NCBI GenBank assembly: GCA_003480165.1
Contig: QUIQ01000015.1
Coordinates: 1-44,379 of the forward strand
Direction: 5' to 3'
From: Firmicutes bacterium AM41-11
GTDB lineage: Bacteria; Bacillota_I; Bacilli_A; Erysipelotrichales; Erysipelotrichaceae
DNA: 44,379 bases
Part shown: one piece after another, positions 25,387 to 32,954 of the stretch
How positions within the stretch are numbered: position 1 is the first letter of the stretch
Layout: each line of letters begins with the position of its first letter
Program-made: the position numbers and the translations under genes
The notes under the pieces: generated by a model
What the model was told of the DNA's origin: nothing
Seen by the model: the letters and a program-made list of their open reading frames with translations, nothing else
Database searches by the model: none

Positions 25387-25453
25387 CCTATCCTATATAG
25401 GATGGGATAGGTATAAGCTGATATCCTTTTAGAAGAGGGAATCGGCTTTTTTC
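25387..25453 (+). terminator. Terminator region after the B3/B4 gene
   Basis: Two hairpins are present. CCTATCC (25387-25393) pairs with GGATAGG (25405-25411). Then AAGCTGAT (25415-25422) pairs with ATCGGCTT (25441-25448, one G-T pair), with extra pairing inside the loop and a T6 tract. The second is the likely terminator. Confidence 0.75.
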
Positions 25454-25588
25454 TTTGTAGCTTTGCGTAGATTCCCAGATTTTTTGCCTGTATGATGAGT
25501 TTAGAAGTGTTGATTTGGTAAGTGGAATGAGAAAAGATAAAAGAAATGATACAAAGACCAAATCGTTATACGTACAGGAGGAAAGAAG

Positions 25589-25771
25589 ATGGCAAAAGAA
25601 CAGAGATTTGAAGTGATTTATTCGCAAGGGAAGCTAAGTACTACCGAAATCTTGGTGGATAAAGAAACAGGTGTGCAATACTTGTTTCATCAATGTGGTT
25701 ATGCGGGTGGATTGACACCATTGATTGATCAAGATGGAAATCCTACTTTGTACCATAAAGAAGATGAGTAA
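25589..25771 (+). CDS. DUF6440 family protein
   Basis: This small 60-residue protein reads EVIYSQGKLSTTEILVDKETGVQYLF, then HQCGYAGGLTPLIDQDGNP, the characteristic sequence of the DUF6440 family (YAGGLTPL with a preceding LVDKETGV strand). No function is established. It is acidic at its C-terminus and has no signal or membrane segment. AGGAGGAAAGAAG sets the start. The flavodoxin gene begins 11 bases after its stop, suggesting co-transcription. I recognise the family by sequence pattern only. Confidence 0.85.
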   Translation: MAKEQRFEVIYSQGKLSTTEILVDKETGVQYLFHQCGYAGGLTPLIDQDGNPTLYHKEDE

Positions 25772-25782
25772 GAGGAAGAATG

Positions 25783-26265
25783 ATGAAAAAAGCAGTTGTC
25801 TTTTATTCGCTTTCGGGAAACACCCAAGCTGCTGCAAAAGAAATTGCTGAGGGGATTGGTGCCGATTTGATTGAACTGAAATTGGTGAAACCATTTCCGA
25901 CAGAAAAGTCAAAACAATTAGCGCTTGGTGGCATGCAGGCAATGTTTGGCATGAAACCTGCTATTCAAGAATTATCTAAGAATATAAAAGAATATGATGT
26001 ATTGATTTTAGGAACACCTATATGGGCGGGTACGATTGCTGCTCCAGTACATAGTTTTCTTAACAAGTATCAAGTTTTGGATAAGATTGTTGCCGTTTTT
26101 ACTTTTAGTGGTGGCGGTGACAACAAGCGATGTATCGCAAAATTGTCGAAGCGTTTACCGCGTTTAAAAGTGGAAGTGGCCCTGGCAAATCGCGATAGTG
26201 ATTTGGCTATACATAATGCAGATAAGATTCATCATTTTATTAAAGAAGTGGAGCGGCTTGTTTAA
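25783..26265 (+). CDS. Flavodoxin
   Basis: This 160-residue protein has the FMN phosphate-binding loop near the N-terminus (VVFYSLSGNTQAAAKEIAE) and the second FMN loop GTPIWAGTIAAPVHSFL, followed by VFTFSGGGDNKRC, which is the flavodoxin_4-like pattern. It would carry electrons in redox reactions or act as a quinone/NAD(P)H-linked oxidoreductase. ATG 25783 sits 7 bases behind GAGG; ATG 25780 is also possible. The insert GGMQAMFGMKPAIQEL is typical of larger anaerobe members. A terminator follows at 26330. Confidence 0.88.
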   Translation: MKKAVVFYSLSGNTQAAAKEIAEGIGADLIELKLVKPFPTEKSKQLALGGMQAMFGMKPAIQELSKNIKEYDVLILGTPIWAGTIAAPVHSFLNKYQVLDKIVAVFTFSGGGDNKRCIAKLSKRLPRLKVEVALANRDSDLAIHNADKIHHFIKEVERLV

Positions 26266-26329
26266 AATTAAATAGATAGATTTTGTACTTTTTGAAATAT
26301 AGGTTTCTTTGTATACATATATTTTGATG

Positions 26330-26357
26330 AAAATCGACCATTTAGGTGATTTTTTTA
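26330..26357 (+). terminator. Terminator after the flavodoxin gene
   Basis: AAAATC-g-ACC (26330-26339) pairs with GGTGATTTT (26345-26353) around ATTTA, with one bulged G, followed by a T-tract. It is a moderate-strength intrinsic terminator. Confidence 0.7.
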
Positions 26358-26419
26358 TCCTTTTTAATTTTAAATTTATAATAAATAGTAGATTCGTTTT
26401 TAATTTACCATAAGAACTA

Positions 26420-26425
26420 TATAAT
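26420..26425 (+). promoter_or_regulatory. -10 of the gatZ-like gene
   Basis: A perfect TATAAT lies at 26420-26425, with TSS expected near 26432 and the ribosome binding site GGAGGA at 26435-26440. The -35 region is T-rich and without a clear TTGACA. Confidence 0.6.
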
Positions 26426-26448
26426 GAAATTGTTGGAGGACGATAATT

Positions 26449-27759
26449 ATGGAAAACTCATTAAAACAAATTGTGAAAGCACAAAAAGCCGGTAAAGCTG
26501 TCGGAATTTATTCTTGCTGTAGCGCTAATGAATATGTTGTTAAAGCAGCTTTATTAAAAGGAAAAGAAGATAACTCATGTGTATTGATTGAAAGTACCGC
26601 AAATCAATGTGATCAATATGGTGGTTATACAGGTATGAAACCTGCTGACTTCAAAAGCTTTGTTGAAGGTATTTGTGATGAAGTTGGATTTGATAAATCG
26701 AAATTATTCTTAGGTGGAGATCATTTAGGTCCACTTACTTTTGCTTCAAAAAATGAAGAAGAAGCTATGAAAGAATCAGAAGAATTGATTCGTTGCTATG
26801 TCGCAGCTGGATTCACAAAGATCCATATTGATACAAGTATGCGTGTAGCAGATGATGATACAAATACGCGTTTGAGTGATGAAACAATTGCACGTCGTGG
26901 AGCTCGTTTGGCAAAAGTAGCTGAAGAGACTTATCAAGAATTGTTGAAGACAAACCCAGATGCTGTAGAACCTGTATATATTGTAGGTAGTGAAGTGCCT
27001 ATTCCAGGTGGTCAAGAAGGTGGCGCTGCTGCAGATTGTGTACAAGTTACTAAACCAGAAGATTTCAAAGCTACATTAGCTACATTTGAAAAAGCGTTTA
27101 AAGAAAATGGCTTAGACCATGCTTGGAGCAATGTTATTGGTATTGTTGTGCAACCAGGTGTAGAAGAAAAAGATGCTGGATGTACAGAATACGACCGTGA
27201 AAAAGCAAAAGATTTATGTGCGGCTATTAAAGACTATGACAATATCGTATTTGAAGGTCACTCAACGGATTATCAAACAAAGATTAAATTAAGAGAATTG
27301 GTTGAAGATGGAGTAGCTATCTTGAAAGTTGGTCCAGGACTTACTTTTGCGATGCGTGAAGCTTTATTCGCTCTTGCTTATGCCGAAAGAGAAATGTTAG
27401 GTGATCAAGGTAGTCACTTTATGGAAGTATTAGATCAAGCAATGCTTGCAGATCCTAAACATTGGCAAAAACACTATGTTGGAACAGAAAAAGAAATTGA
27501 ATTGAAACGTAAGTTCTCTTTCTCTGATCGTTGCCGTTACTATATGCCAGAAAAGAGTGTAGTAGAAGCTCGCGATAAGATGATTGAAAACTTTAAAGAT
27601 GGAGTCCCGCTAAACTTATTGAGCCAATTCATGCCAATTCAATATACAAAAGTGCGTGAAGGCCGTTTAGAGAATAAACCAGAAGCTTTGATTATTGATC
27701 GTGTATGCAATACGATTGATGAATACTTGTATGCAACACATCAAAGCGAATTATATTAA
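26449..27759 (+). CDS. GatZ/KbaZ-family protein (tagatose-bisphosphate aldolase non-catalytic subunit type)
   Basis: This 436-residue protein starts LKQIVKAQKAGKAVGIYSCCSANEYVVKAAL and has IESTANQCDQYGGYTGM, FLGGDHLGPLTF, KIHIDTSMR, YIVGSEVPIPGG, VFEGHSTDYQT, LKVGPGLTFAMREALF and DRCRYYMP, all family blocks. GatZ/KbaZ is described as the partner that stabilises the catalytic GatY/KbaY subunit of tagatose-1,6-bisphosphate aldolase. No GatY is present in this window. Some members of the family have been proposed to act on phosphosugars themselves, for example by 4-epimerisation; that is only a possibility here. It forms a single-gene unit ahead of the PTS genes with its own promoter and terminator. 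Confidence 0.9.
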   Translation: MENSLKQIVKAQKAGKAVGIYSCCSANEYVVKAALLKGKEDNSCVLIESTANQCDQYGGYTGMKPADFKSFVEGICDEVGFDKSKLFLGGDHLGPLTFASKNEEEAMKESEELIRCYVAAGFTKIHIDTSMRVADDDTNTRLSDETIARRGARLAKVAEETYQELLKTNPDAVEPVYIVGSEVPIPGGQEGGAAADCVQVTKPEDFKATLATFEKAFKENGLDHAWSNVIGIVVQPGVEEKDAGCTEYDREKAKDLCAAIKDYDNIVFEGHSTDYQTKIKLRELVEDGVAILKVGPGLTFAMREALFALAYAEREMLGDQGSHFMEVLDQAMLADPKHWQKHYVGTEKEIELKRKFSFSDRCRYYMPEKSVVEARDKMIENFKDGVPLNLLSQFMPIQYTKVREGRLENKPEALIIDRVCNTIDEYLYATHQSELY

Positions 27760-27795
27760 TTTTGAAATAACGTCCTTAATATCTCTCCTTTAAGG

Positions 27796-27822
27796 AAAAG
27801 AGCATCTCGATGCTCTTTTTTT
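27796..27822 (+). terminator. gatZ-like gene terminator
   Basis: AAAAGAGCAT (27796-27805) pairs with ATGCTCTTTT (27810-27819) around CTCG, followed by T residues to 27822. It separates the gatZ-like gene from the PTS operon. Confidence 0.92.
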
Positions 27823-27829
27823 GTGAGAT

Positions 27830-27859
27830 TTGTAATCGCTTGCACAAATTCTTTATAAT
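27830..27859 (+). promoter_or_regulatory. Distal PTS promoter with cre-like site
   Basis: TTGTAA (27830-27835) and TATAAT (27854-27859) are spaced by 18 bases. Overlapping the -35 is TGTAATCGCTTGCA (27831-27844), which matches the CcpA catabolite-responsive consensus TGWAARCGYTWNCW at all but one position. Binding there would block initiation when better sugars are present. Confidence 0.7.
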
Positions 27860-28194
27860 TTTTCATTTTTATTATTAAAAATGGAACTTTGGGAGCTTAA
27901 ACTTGTTTTGTCACACTTTTTGGGTGAATTATGTGAATTTTATCTTAAAAAGTTCTATTTTTTTCATGCCTTTTGAGGGGGTTACAAATGTCATTTTGTC
28001 AAAAAAGATAAGAAAAAAACGTAAAATATGAAAAAAAAGCGGATGAAAAGGCTTACTTTTGCGGATTTTGATAAAAATGAACAACACAAGCATAAAAAGC
28101 ACAAAGAAATCTGATTTAAAAAAATCTATAATAATGGTGCAAGGAAGAGAAATCCTTAGGAGTACTTATCCTAGAACAGAAAGGAGAATGATTT
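27860..28194 (+). promoter_or_regulatory. A-rich leader of the PTS operon with a proximal promoter
   Basis: No gene is seen. The stretch is strongly A/T-rich with runs of A. A second -10, TATAAT at 28127-28132, lies 68 bases ahead of the IIB gene. AGGA-loop-TCCT (within 28156-28174) could form a small hairpin. The ribosome binding site is AAAGGAG. No riboswitch class is recognisable. Confidence 0.5.
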
Positions 28195-28671
28195 ATGCCT
28201 AATATCGTTTTAGTAAGAATTGACAATCGTTTGATTCATGGACAAGTTGCTACGCAATGGTGTGGAGTTGTTGGAGCTAATTTATTATTAGTAGCTAACG
28301 ACGAAGTTGCTAAAGACAAGATGCGCCAAGGTTTAATGAAAATGGCTGCACCTGGTTATGCACAAACGCGTTTCTTCTCAGTTGACAAGACTATCGCAAT
28401 CATTGACAAAGCCAGTCCTAAACAAAAAATTGCAATTATTTGCGAAACGCCACAAGACGTTTTGAGACTTGTGGAAGGTGGTGTTCCAATTAAGAAAGTA
28501 AATATTGGAAACATGCACATGTCAGAAGGTAAACGTCAAGTTGCTACTTCAGTTGCAGTAAACGACGATGATGTTGCTGCCTTCAAAAAAATGCAAGACT
28601 TAGGTGTCGAATTAGAAATTCGTCGTGTACCTGATATTGCATCAGAAGATATTAACAAATTATTTGAATAA
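28195..28671 (+). CDS. PTS mannose/sorbose-family IIB component
   Basis: This 158-residue cytoplasmic phosphotransfer protein has the active-site His15 in the motif IDNRLIHGQVATQW, which receives phosphate from IIA and passes it to the sugar. Other family features are LVANDEVAKD, KMAAPGYA, ICETPQDVLRLVEGGVPIKKVNIGNMHMSEGKRQV and LEIRRVPD. In this context (NagA and AgaS homologues nearby) it is probably the AgaB/AgaV type for N-acetylgalactosamine. It is the first gene of a IIB-IIC-IID operon with AAAGGAG upstream. The IIA is encoded 7.4 kb away. Confidence 0.93.
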   Translation: MPNIVLVRIDNRLIHGQVATQWCGVVGANLLLVANDEVAKDKMRQGLMKMAAPGYAQTRFFSVDKTIAIIDKASPKQKIAIICETPQDVLRLVEGGVPIKKVNIGNMHMSEGKRQVATSVAVNDDDVAAFKKMQDLGVELEIRRVPDIASEDINKLFE

Positions 28672-28709
28672 TATCGGATTTAAAAATTAAATGGAGATTG
28701 GAGAAAAAT

Positions 28710-29501
28710 ATGAACGTAATTGAAATTATTTTATTAGCAATCGTTACTTTTATTTTCGCTATCGACCAATTCTCATTAACCGAAATCGCTTATCGTCCTA
28801 TCGTTGCTTGTCCTATTATCGGAGCTATCTTAGGTGATGTTCAAACAGGATTAGTAATCGGTGGTACTTACGAATTAATGATGATTGGTAACATGCCTGT
28901 CGGTGGAGCTCAGCCTCCTAACGCCGTATTAGGTAGTGTTGTAGCAATGATTTTCGCAGTTAAAGCTAAAATGGATATCAATGCCGCTTTAGGTGCTTGT
29001 ATGATCTTCGCTACTTTCGGACAATATGTTGTAACAATTACATTCACTGTAATGTCAGGATTGATGTCAAAAGCTGATGCAGCTGCTGAAGCTGGAAATC
29101 CTAAAGGAATCACAAATGTATGTAACATTTCAATGTTAATCTTAGGATCTTTATTCGCAGTTATCTCTATCATCGCTTACGTTGGTGGAATTGCAATGTC
29201 AGGAACATTGGAAGCATTATCTACTAACGCTTCATGGTTCATGGGTGGTTTAAGTGCTGCTGGTGGAATGATGCGTTTCGTTGGATTCGCTATCTTGTTA
29301 AAGATTATGTTAGCAAACGACATGTGGGGTTACTTATTAGCAGGTTTCGTATGTGCATTAGTTATCGGTAATATCGAAGCTTTAAGCTCAGCTTGCTTGT
29401 TATTAGTAGCATTCGTTGGTATTGCTATCGCAATCAACGACTTCCGTGTAAATGGAATCAGTAAGAAAGTAGAAGAAGGAGGATTCTCTGATGGCATCTA
29501 A
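28710..29501 (+). CDS. PTS mannose/sorbose-family IIC component
   Basis: This 263-residue membrane permease of the EII-Sor family begins with hydrophobic helix NVIEIILLAIVTFIFAIDQFSLTEIAYRPIV and contains GDVQTGLVIGGTYELMMIGNMPVGGAQPPN, the conserved sugar-binding region. ATG 28710 follows GGAGATTGGAG; an upstream TTG at 28698 is less likely. The C-terminus FSDGI comes from codons that overlap the IID start by 11 bases. With IID it forms the membrane channel that releases the phosphorylated sugar inside. The specificity (GalNAc) is inferred from neighbours. Confidence 0.93.
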   Translation: MNVIEIILLAIVTFIFAIDQFSLTEIAYRPIVACPIIGAILGDVQTGLVIGGTYELMMIGNMPVGGAQPPNAVLGSVVAMIFAVKAKMDINAALGACMIFATFGQYVVTITFTVMSGLMSKADAAAEAGNPKGITNVCNISMLILGSLFAVISIIAYVGGIAMSGTLEALSTNASWFMGGLSAAGGMMRFVGFAILLKIMLANDMWGYLLAGFVCALVIGNIEALSSACLLLVAFVGIAIAINDFRVNGISKKVEEGGFSDGI

Positions 29502-30366
29502 GGATAATTTAAAATATGTAGATACTAATCCGGCTCCTCGTGTTAGTAAATCTACTTTAACAAAAATGATCTGGCGTTCATGCCAATTGCAAGCTGCTTT
29601 CAACTATGAAAGAATGCAATCTGCTGGTTGGTTATGGGCAATGTTACCTGGTCTTGAAGAAGTTCATACAAACAAAGAAGATTTATCTACTTCAATGGTA
29701 AGTAACATGGACTTCATCAATACGCACCCATTCGCTGTAACATTTGTTATGGGTATCGTATTATCAATGGAACAACAAAAAGTTGATGTACAAACTATTC
29801 GTTCTGTACGTATCTCAGTTGCTGCTCCATTAGGTGGTATTGGTGATGCATTGTTCTGGTATACTTTAGTTCCTATTACTGCTGGTTTAACAGCTAATAT
29901 GGCTATCAAAGGTTCTTTATTAGGACCAATTCTATACTTCATTATCTTGTTCGCTTGTGAAATGGCATTACGTTATGGCTTAATGTACTGGTCTTATAAC
30001 TTAGGTATGAAAGCCGTATCTATGATGACTGAATATGCTGAAGAATTTACACATGCTGCATCTATCTTAGGTGTATTCATCGTCGGTGCTTTGATTGCTA
30101 ACTATGGTGGCGGAACTCAATTAGGTATCTCTATTGCTAATGGTAAAGGTGATCCTATCGTAATCCAAAACTATTTGAACATGATATTACCTTGCATCTT
30201 GCCATTATTGATCACATTATTGATGTTCTTCTTGATTAAGAAAAAAGGTTGGACACCAGTTAAATGTATTGGTTTGATCTTAGTAATGGGTATTGTTGGA
30301 GCTATCTTCGGTATCTGGTCTGGTTCTTATACACCATTAGTACCAGTTCCTTGGACTGTAGCTTAG
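29491..30366 (+). CDS. PTS mannose/sorbose-family IID component
   Basis: This 291-residue protein starts SKSTLTKMIWRSCQLQAAFNYERMQSAGWLWAMLPGL, followed by FINTHPFAVTFVMGIVLSMEQQ and SVAAPLGGIGDALFWYTLVPITAGLTANMA, the diagnostic EIID-AGA/Man blocks. C-terminal hydrophobic segments include AASILGVFIVGALIANYGG and LLITLLMFFLIKKKGW. It is translated from an ATG inside the IIC gene (GAAGGAGGA upstream). It ends ahead of a strong terminator into which a group II intron is inserted. Confidence 0.94.
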   Translation: MASKDNLKYVDTNPAPRVSKSTLTKMIWRSCQLQAAFNYERMQSAGWLWAMLPGLEEVHTNKEDLSTSMVSNMDFINTHPFAVTFVMGIVLSMEQQKVDVQTIRSVRISVAAPLGGIGDALFWYTLVPITAGLTANMAIKGSLLGPILYFIILFACEMALRYGLMYWSYNLGMKAVSMMTEYAEEFTHAASILGVFIVGALIANYGGGTQLGISIANGKGDPIVIQNYLNMILPCILPLLITLLMFFLIKKKGWTPVKCIGLILVMGIVGAIFGIWSGSYTPLVPVPWTVA

Positions 30367-30414
30367 TAAGCAATACTGGCATAAATTAATCTCAAAAAAT
30401 TAAATTTGCAACTG

Positions 30415-30446
30415 AAATGGTCTTTGTTCAACAAAGACCATTTTTT
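30415..30446 (+). terminator. PTS operon terminator
   Basis: AAATGGTCTTTGT (30415-30427) pairs perfectly with ACAAAGACCATTT (30431-30443) around TCA, then T residues to 30446. The intron begins two bases later, so its 5' exon is this terminator. Confidence 0.95.
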
Positions 30447-30448
30447 CT

Positions 30449-31066
30449 GTGTGCCAGGCATGGTGCATATCTAGAGAGTTGAAACGTACTCTTTACCAAA
30501 GGTAATAGACCCTAAGGCATAGCCAAACCAAGGGTGTTCATCGTGAGGTGAAATCTGAAAGAAGGTCTAGGCAAACCGTTGGTCCGAAGTACATGAATCA
30601 CATCAGGCCAGTCGTATGGATAAGTGTGCCATACAACGTAAAGTCCAAATAGCTATTGAATACGAAGGGTAAATGTGGCGGATAGATGAAAAGAAAGATA
30701 TGTATCTTACCCTGGGAGGTCTTACGAGCGGAACAATCCGTAGTAACAACGAATCGTAAGAAGTCAGCAGAGGTCATTGTAAAGGGAAACCTTGAAGGAC
30801 CAAACGAAACTTAGCTTTCGAGTTACATAAATTGTATTCAGTTTCCTTAGAATAGTCTGTATTGAACCCACGTGATACTTAGGGCTGGGAAACAGAAAGC
30901 GAAGGAAAGGAGAAAGTAAAACATATCAGATATATAAGGCCTACTATCACTAGTAGACCATTATCAAATAGTACATGTTTATTAAGTTTTGAACCGCCGT
31001 GTACCGGTCGGTACGCACGGCGGTGTGAGAAATCGGCTCTCTATTCAGGAGAGCCTCCTACTCGAT
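30449..31066 (+). ncRNA. Group II intron RNA lacking a maturase ORF
   Basis: The 5' end is GTGTGCC, the conserved group II GUGYG start. The 3' part has a domain V hairpin (CCGCCGTG 30994-31001, TACC, loop GGTC, GGTA, 2-base CG bulge 31014-31015, CACGGCGG 31016-31023) inside GAACCGCCGTG...GGTGTGAGA. Domain VI follows (GGCTCTC 31035-31041 pairing with GAGAGCC 31049-31055), with likely branch A at 31060 and the typical end CCTACTCGAT at 31066. A domain I loop has AGAAAGA (30692-30698), complementary to the last 7 exon bases TTTTTCT (30442-30448, one G-U) and so a good EBS1. Domain IV keeps an AAGGAGAAAG-like site (30904-30916) but no reading frame. It would need a maturase in trans to splice or move. 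Confidence 0.88.
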
Positions 31067-31217
31067 TTCAAGGAATTCTAACGTTAGAGAATCTGTACAA
31101 ATTTTTTAATTGTTTGTCTGCCTATTAAGTGGATGAATCAACTTCTTCTTTCTTCTCTTAATTTGCTGAGATAAAATATAATTGATTAGACATATCTAAC
31201 TATGAAGGAGAACATCC

Positions 31218-31830
31218 ATGAATAAAAGTGTTTGGGATTTATATGCACCCATCTATGAAAAAGCGATGCGCATGGATCAGAAATACTATCGGTACATGTA
31301 TGATCGCATTCCTGTACTAATTCAAGACAAAATCGTGTTGGAGATTGCTACGGGGCCAGGCTTATTGGCTAAGCATATCGCTTATGCTGCAAAAAGTATC
31401 ATTGCCACAGATTATTCTGATGGGATGATTAAAGAAGCTCGTAAAGGCGTATATGCCAAAAAGTCTTTCCTTTGAAGTGGCAGATGCCATAAATCTTCCT
31501 TATGCAGATGGTTCATTTGATGTTGTAATAATTGCCAATGCAATGCATGTTATGGAGAATCCCGAACAAGCTCTATCCGAAATAAATCGCGTACTTCGAT
31601 TTAACGGAATTTTGATTGCACCAAATTTTGTCGGACATAAGGCCGGGATTGTTAGTAAGATATGGAGTGGTATTTTATAGCTTACGGGGATTCGCTTTGA
31701 TCATCAATGGACAAGTCAGGAATATCTACAATGGCTAGAAAATCATGGCTGGAAAGTGACGTTCTCTAAGCTATTGCCATCTCGTATTTCATTGATGTAT
31801 GTGGAGTGCATTCGAAAAGCAGGGGTGTGA
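31218..31830 (+). pseudogene. Class I SAM-dependent methyltransferase, decayed
   Basis: The start (ATG 31218 with GAAGGAG ahead) encodes VWDLYAPIYEKAMRMDQKYYRYMYDRI and the SAM-binding motif VLEIATGPGLLAKHIA. The frame shifts near 31455: DYSDGMIKEARKG is followed in another frame by PKSLSFEVADAINLPY and FDVVIIANAMHVMENPEQAL. A TAG at 31678-31680 then interrupts that frame between KIWSGIL and LTGIRFDHQWTSQEYLQWL. The natural end is TGA 31828-31830. One frameshift and one nonsense codon mean the gene is truly inactive. Intact homologues methylate small molecules, often annotated as phospholipid or quinone methyltransferases; no substrate can be given. It lies just behind the intron. Confidence 0.88.
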
Positions 31831-31842
31831 GTACTTTGGATA

Positions 31843-31894
31843 TCTAAATTATCATAGGGTCGGGCATAGCCTCTAAATTATCGTAGAGTCGTGC
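31843..31894 (+). repeat. Two tandem imperfect direct repeats
   Basis: TCTAAATTATCATAGGGTCGGGC (in two parts, 31843-31865) recurs as TCTAAATTATCGTAGAGTCGTGC (31872-31894), 19-20 of 23 positions identical with a 29-base period. It lies directly behind the dead methyltransferase. Confidence 0.75.
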
Positions 31895-32182
31895 TCGTCC
31901 CATTTAACTGTGTTTTATGCAAATAAAAAAGCCTTCCATTGTAAAATCATATTTGGTCGTTTGATTTTCATTGGAAGGAGTGATTCTTATCACCGAAGTG
32001 ATTATAACAGAGATTCTTAATATAAGCCAAAAAGACCTGCTGGACATTTCCACTTATTCTAAAGGAGGATTTTTATTTTATGATTTTTAATTCTAGTTTT
32101 TTTCGCTATTACAGAAACTCTACATTATTTTAGAAATTAAAAAAGCCGTGGATCCTTTTGATTCACGGCTTTGCTTCCTATT
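31895..32182. other. Gene-free stretch with an inverted repeat
   Basis: CCTTCCA (31932-31938) and AAAATCA (31943-31949) pair with TGATTTT (31962-31968) and TGGAAGG (31972-31978), giving an interrupted two-part stem. A short open frame follows (ITEVIITEILNISQKDLLDIS and about 15 more codons to 32090) with no credible start. The stretch may be a small mobile-element remnant; I cannot name it. Confidence 0.5.
32139..32172 (-). terminator. Terminator of the minus-strand membrane-anchored protein gene
   Basis: On the minus strand AAAGCCGTG (32172-32164) pairs with CACGGCTTT (32150-32142) around a 13-base loop, followed by a T-tract from the A run at 32139. It lies 10 bases behind the gene. Confidence 0.88.
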
Positions 32183-32803
32183 CTACTTTTTGTATTTTTC
32201 TGCGGTTTCTGCATCAACTAGAGCAAAGTGTTTTTTACTTAATTCTTCATATTTCTTTGCGTTTTCTAAATCATGTTTGTTTTTATACATGATCGAAATT
32301 AAGTATTCGTTGACACCTTTTTGACGATCTTCCATGTTTTCTAGTTCTTCTAATAATTCTTTTAAATACTTATCATTCTTTAAGATGTAAATGTTGTAGA
32401 CACGATTGGCTTCTGCCTTCATGCGATCGTTTGGCAATTCGTTGATTAAATCCAGATATTTTTTACTGTTTTTCTTATCTTTAAGTCCGATGAAGAAATT
32501 GAAAGCTTTCATGTAGTAGTTTTCTTTTTGTGAAGTTGTTAGAGGCATTTCACATAATTCTTCTAAGTATTTAATAGCAGCTTTCTTATCTTGTTCTACA
32601 ATAGCTGCATTAAACTTTAAATCTAATAAACTGGATTTAGGAAATAAGAGCTTAACGCTTCGACTGTCGATTTTTTGATTAAATTCTTTAATCTTTCCTT
32701 GTTGTAAATAGGATACAAGATTTTTGTATGTCCTAGTTTTTAGTGTGTTGATGATGGTGAACATAACCAGAGCAACAACAATTATAATAGCAATAGTTCT
32801 CAT
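32183..32803 (-). CDS. Hypothetical membrane-anchored helical-repeat protein
   Basis: I do not recognise this 206-residue protein. It has one N-terminal hydrophobic helix (TIAIIIVVALVMFTIINTL), then a positively charged, almost wholly helical region with TPR-like periodicity (DKKAAIKYLEELCEM, KKNSKKYLDLINELP, DKYLKELLEELENME, DLENAKKYEELSKKHFAL). Repeats of this kind often mediate protein-protein contacts at the membrane. AGAAGGGA lies upstream. It is a single-gene unit with its own terminator and faces the opposite way to the neighbouring amino-sugar genes, so it need not share their role. Confidence 0.7.
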   Translation of the reverse strand: MRTIAIIIVVALVMFTIINTLKTRTYKNLVSYLQQGKIKEFNQKIDSRSVKLLFPKSSLLDLKFNAAIVEQDKKAAIKYLEELCEMPLTTSQKENYYMKAFNFFIGLKDKKNSKKYLDLINELPNDRMKAEANRVYNIYILKNDKYLKELLEELENMEDRQKGVNEYLISIMYKNKHDLENAKKYEELSKKHFALVDAETAEKYKK

Positions 32804-32954
32804 AATATAAATAAATCCCTTCTGTAACAGTATTATTATATCGAAAAATACTTTTTGTTCCTACTTTTTGTTAAAAAGTGTAAAAACATTGGGTGTTTCG
32901 CTAACCTATTTTCCCTATAAACGCGTTAGAATATTGATAGTGGAGGTAATTGTT

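Noticed and set aside
30449..31066. Assignment of the intron to group IIC because it follows a terminator
   Set aside because: The domain V sequence (GAACCGCCGTG type) resembles another clostridial class, so the class is left open.
31980..32090. Small peptide gene starting at GTG 31980
   Set aside because: The start directly abuts GGAAGGAG with no spacer, and the product has no known relatives I can recall; listed only as part of the gene-free stretch.
32868..32954. N-terminal extension of NagA from 32868
   Set aside because: ATG 32955 has GGAGGT at correct spacing and the family starts there; the extension would cover the promoter region.
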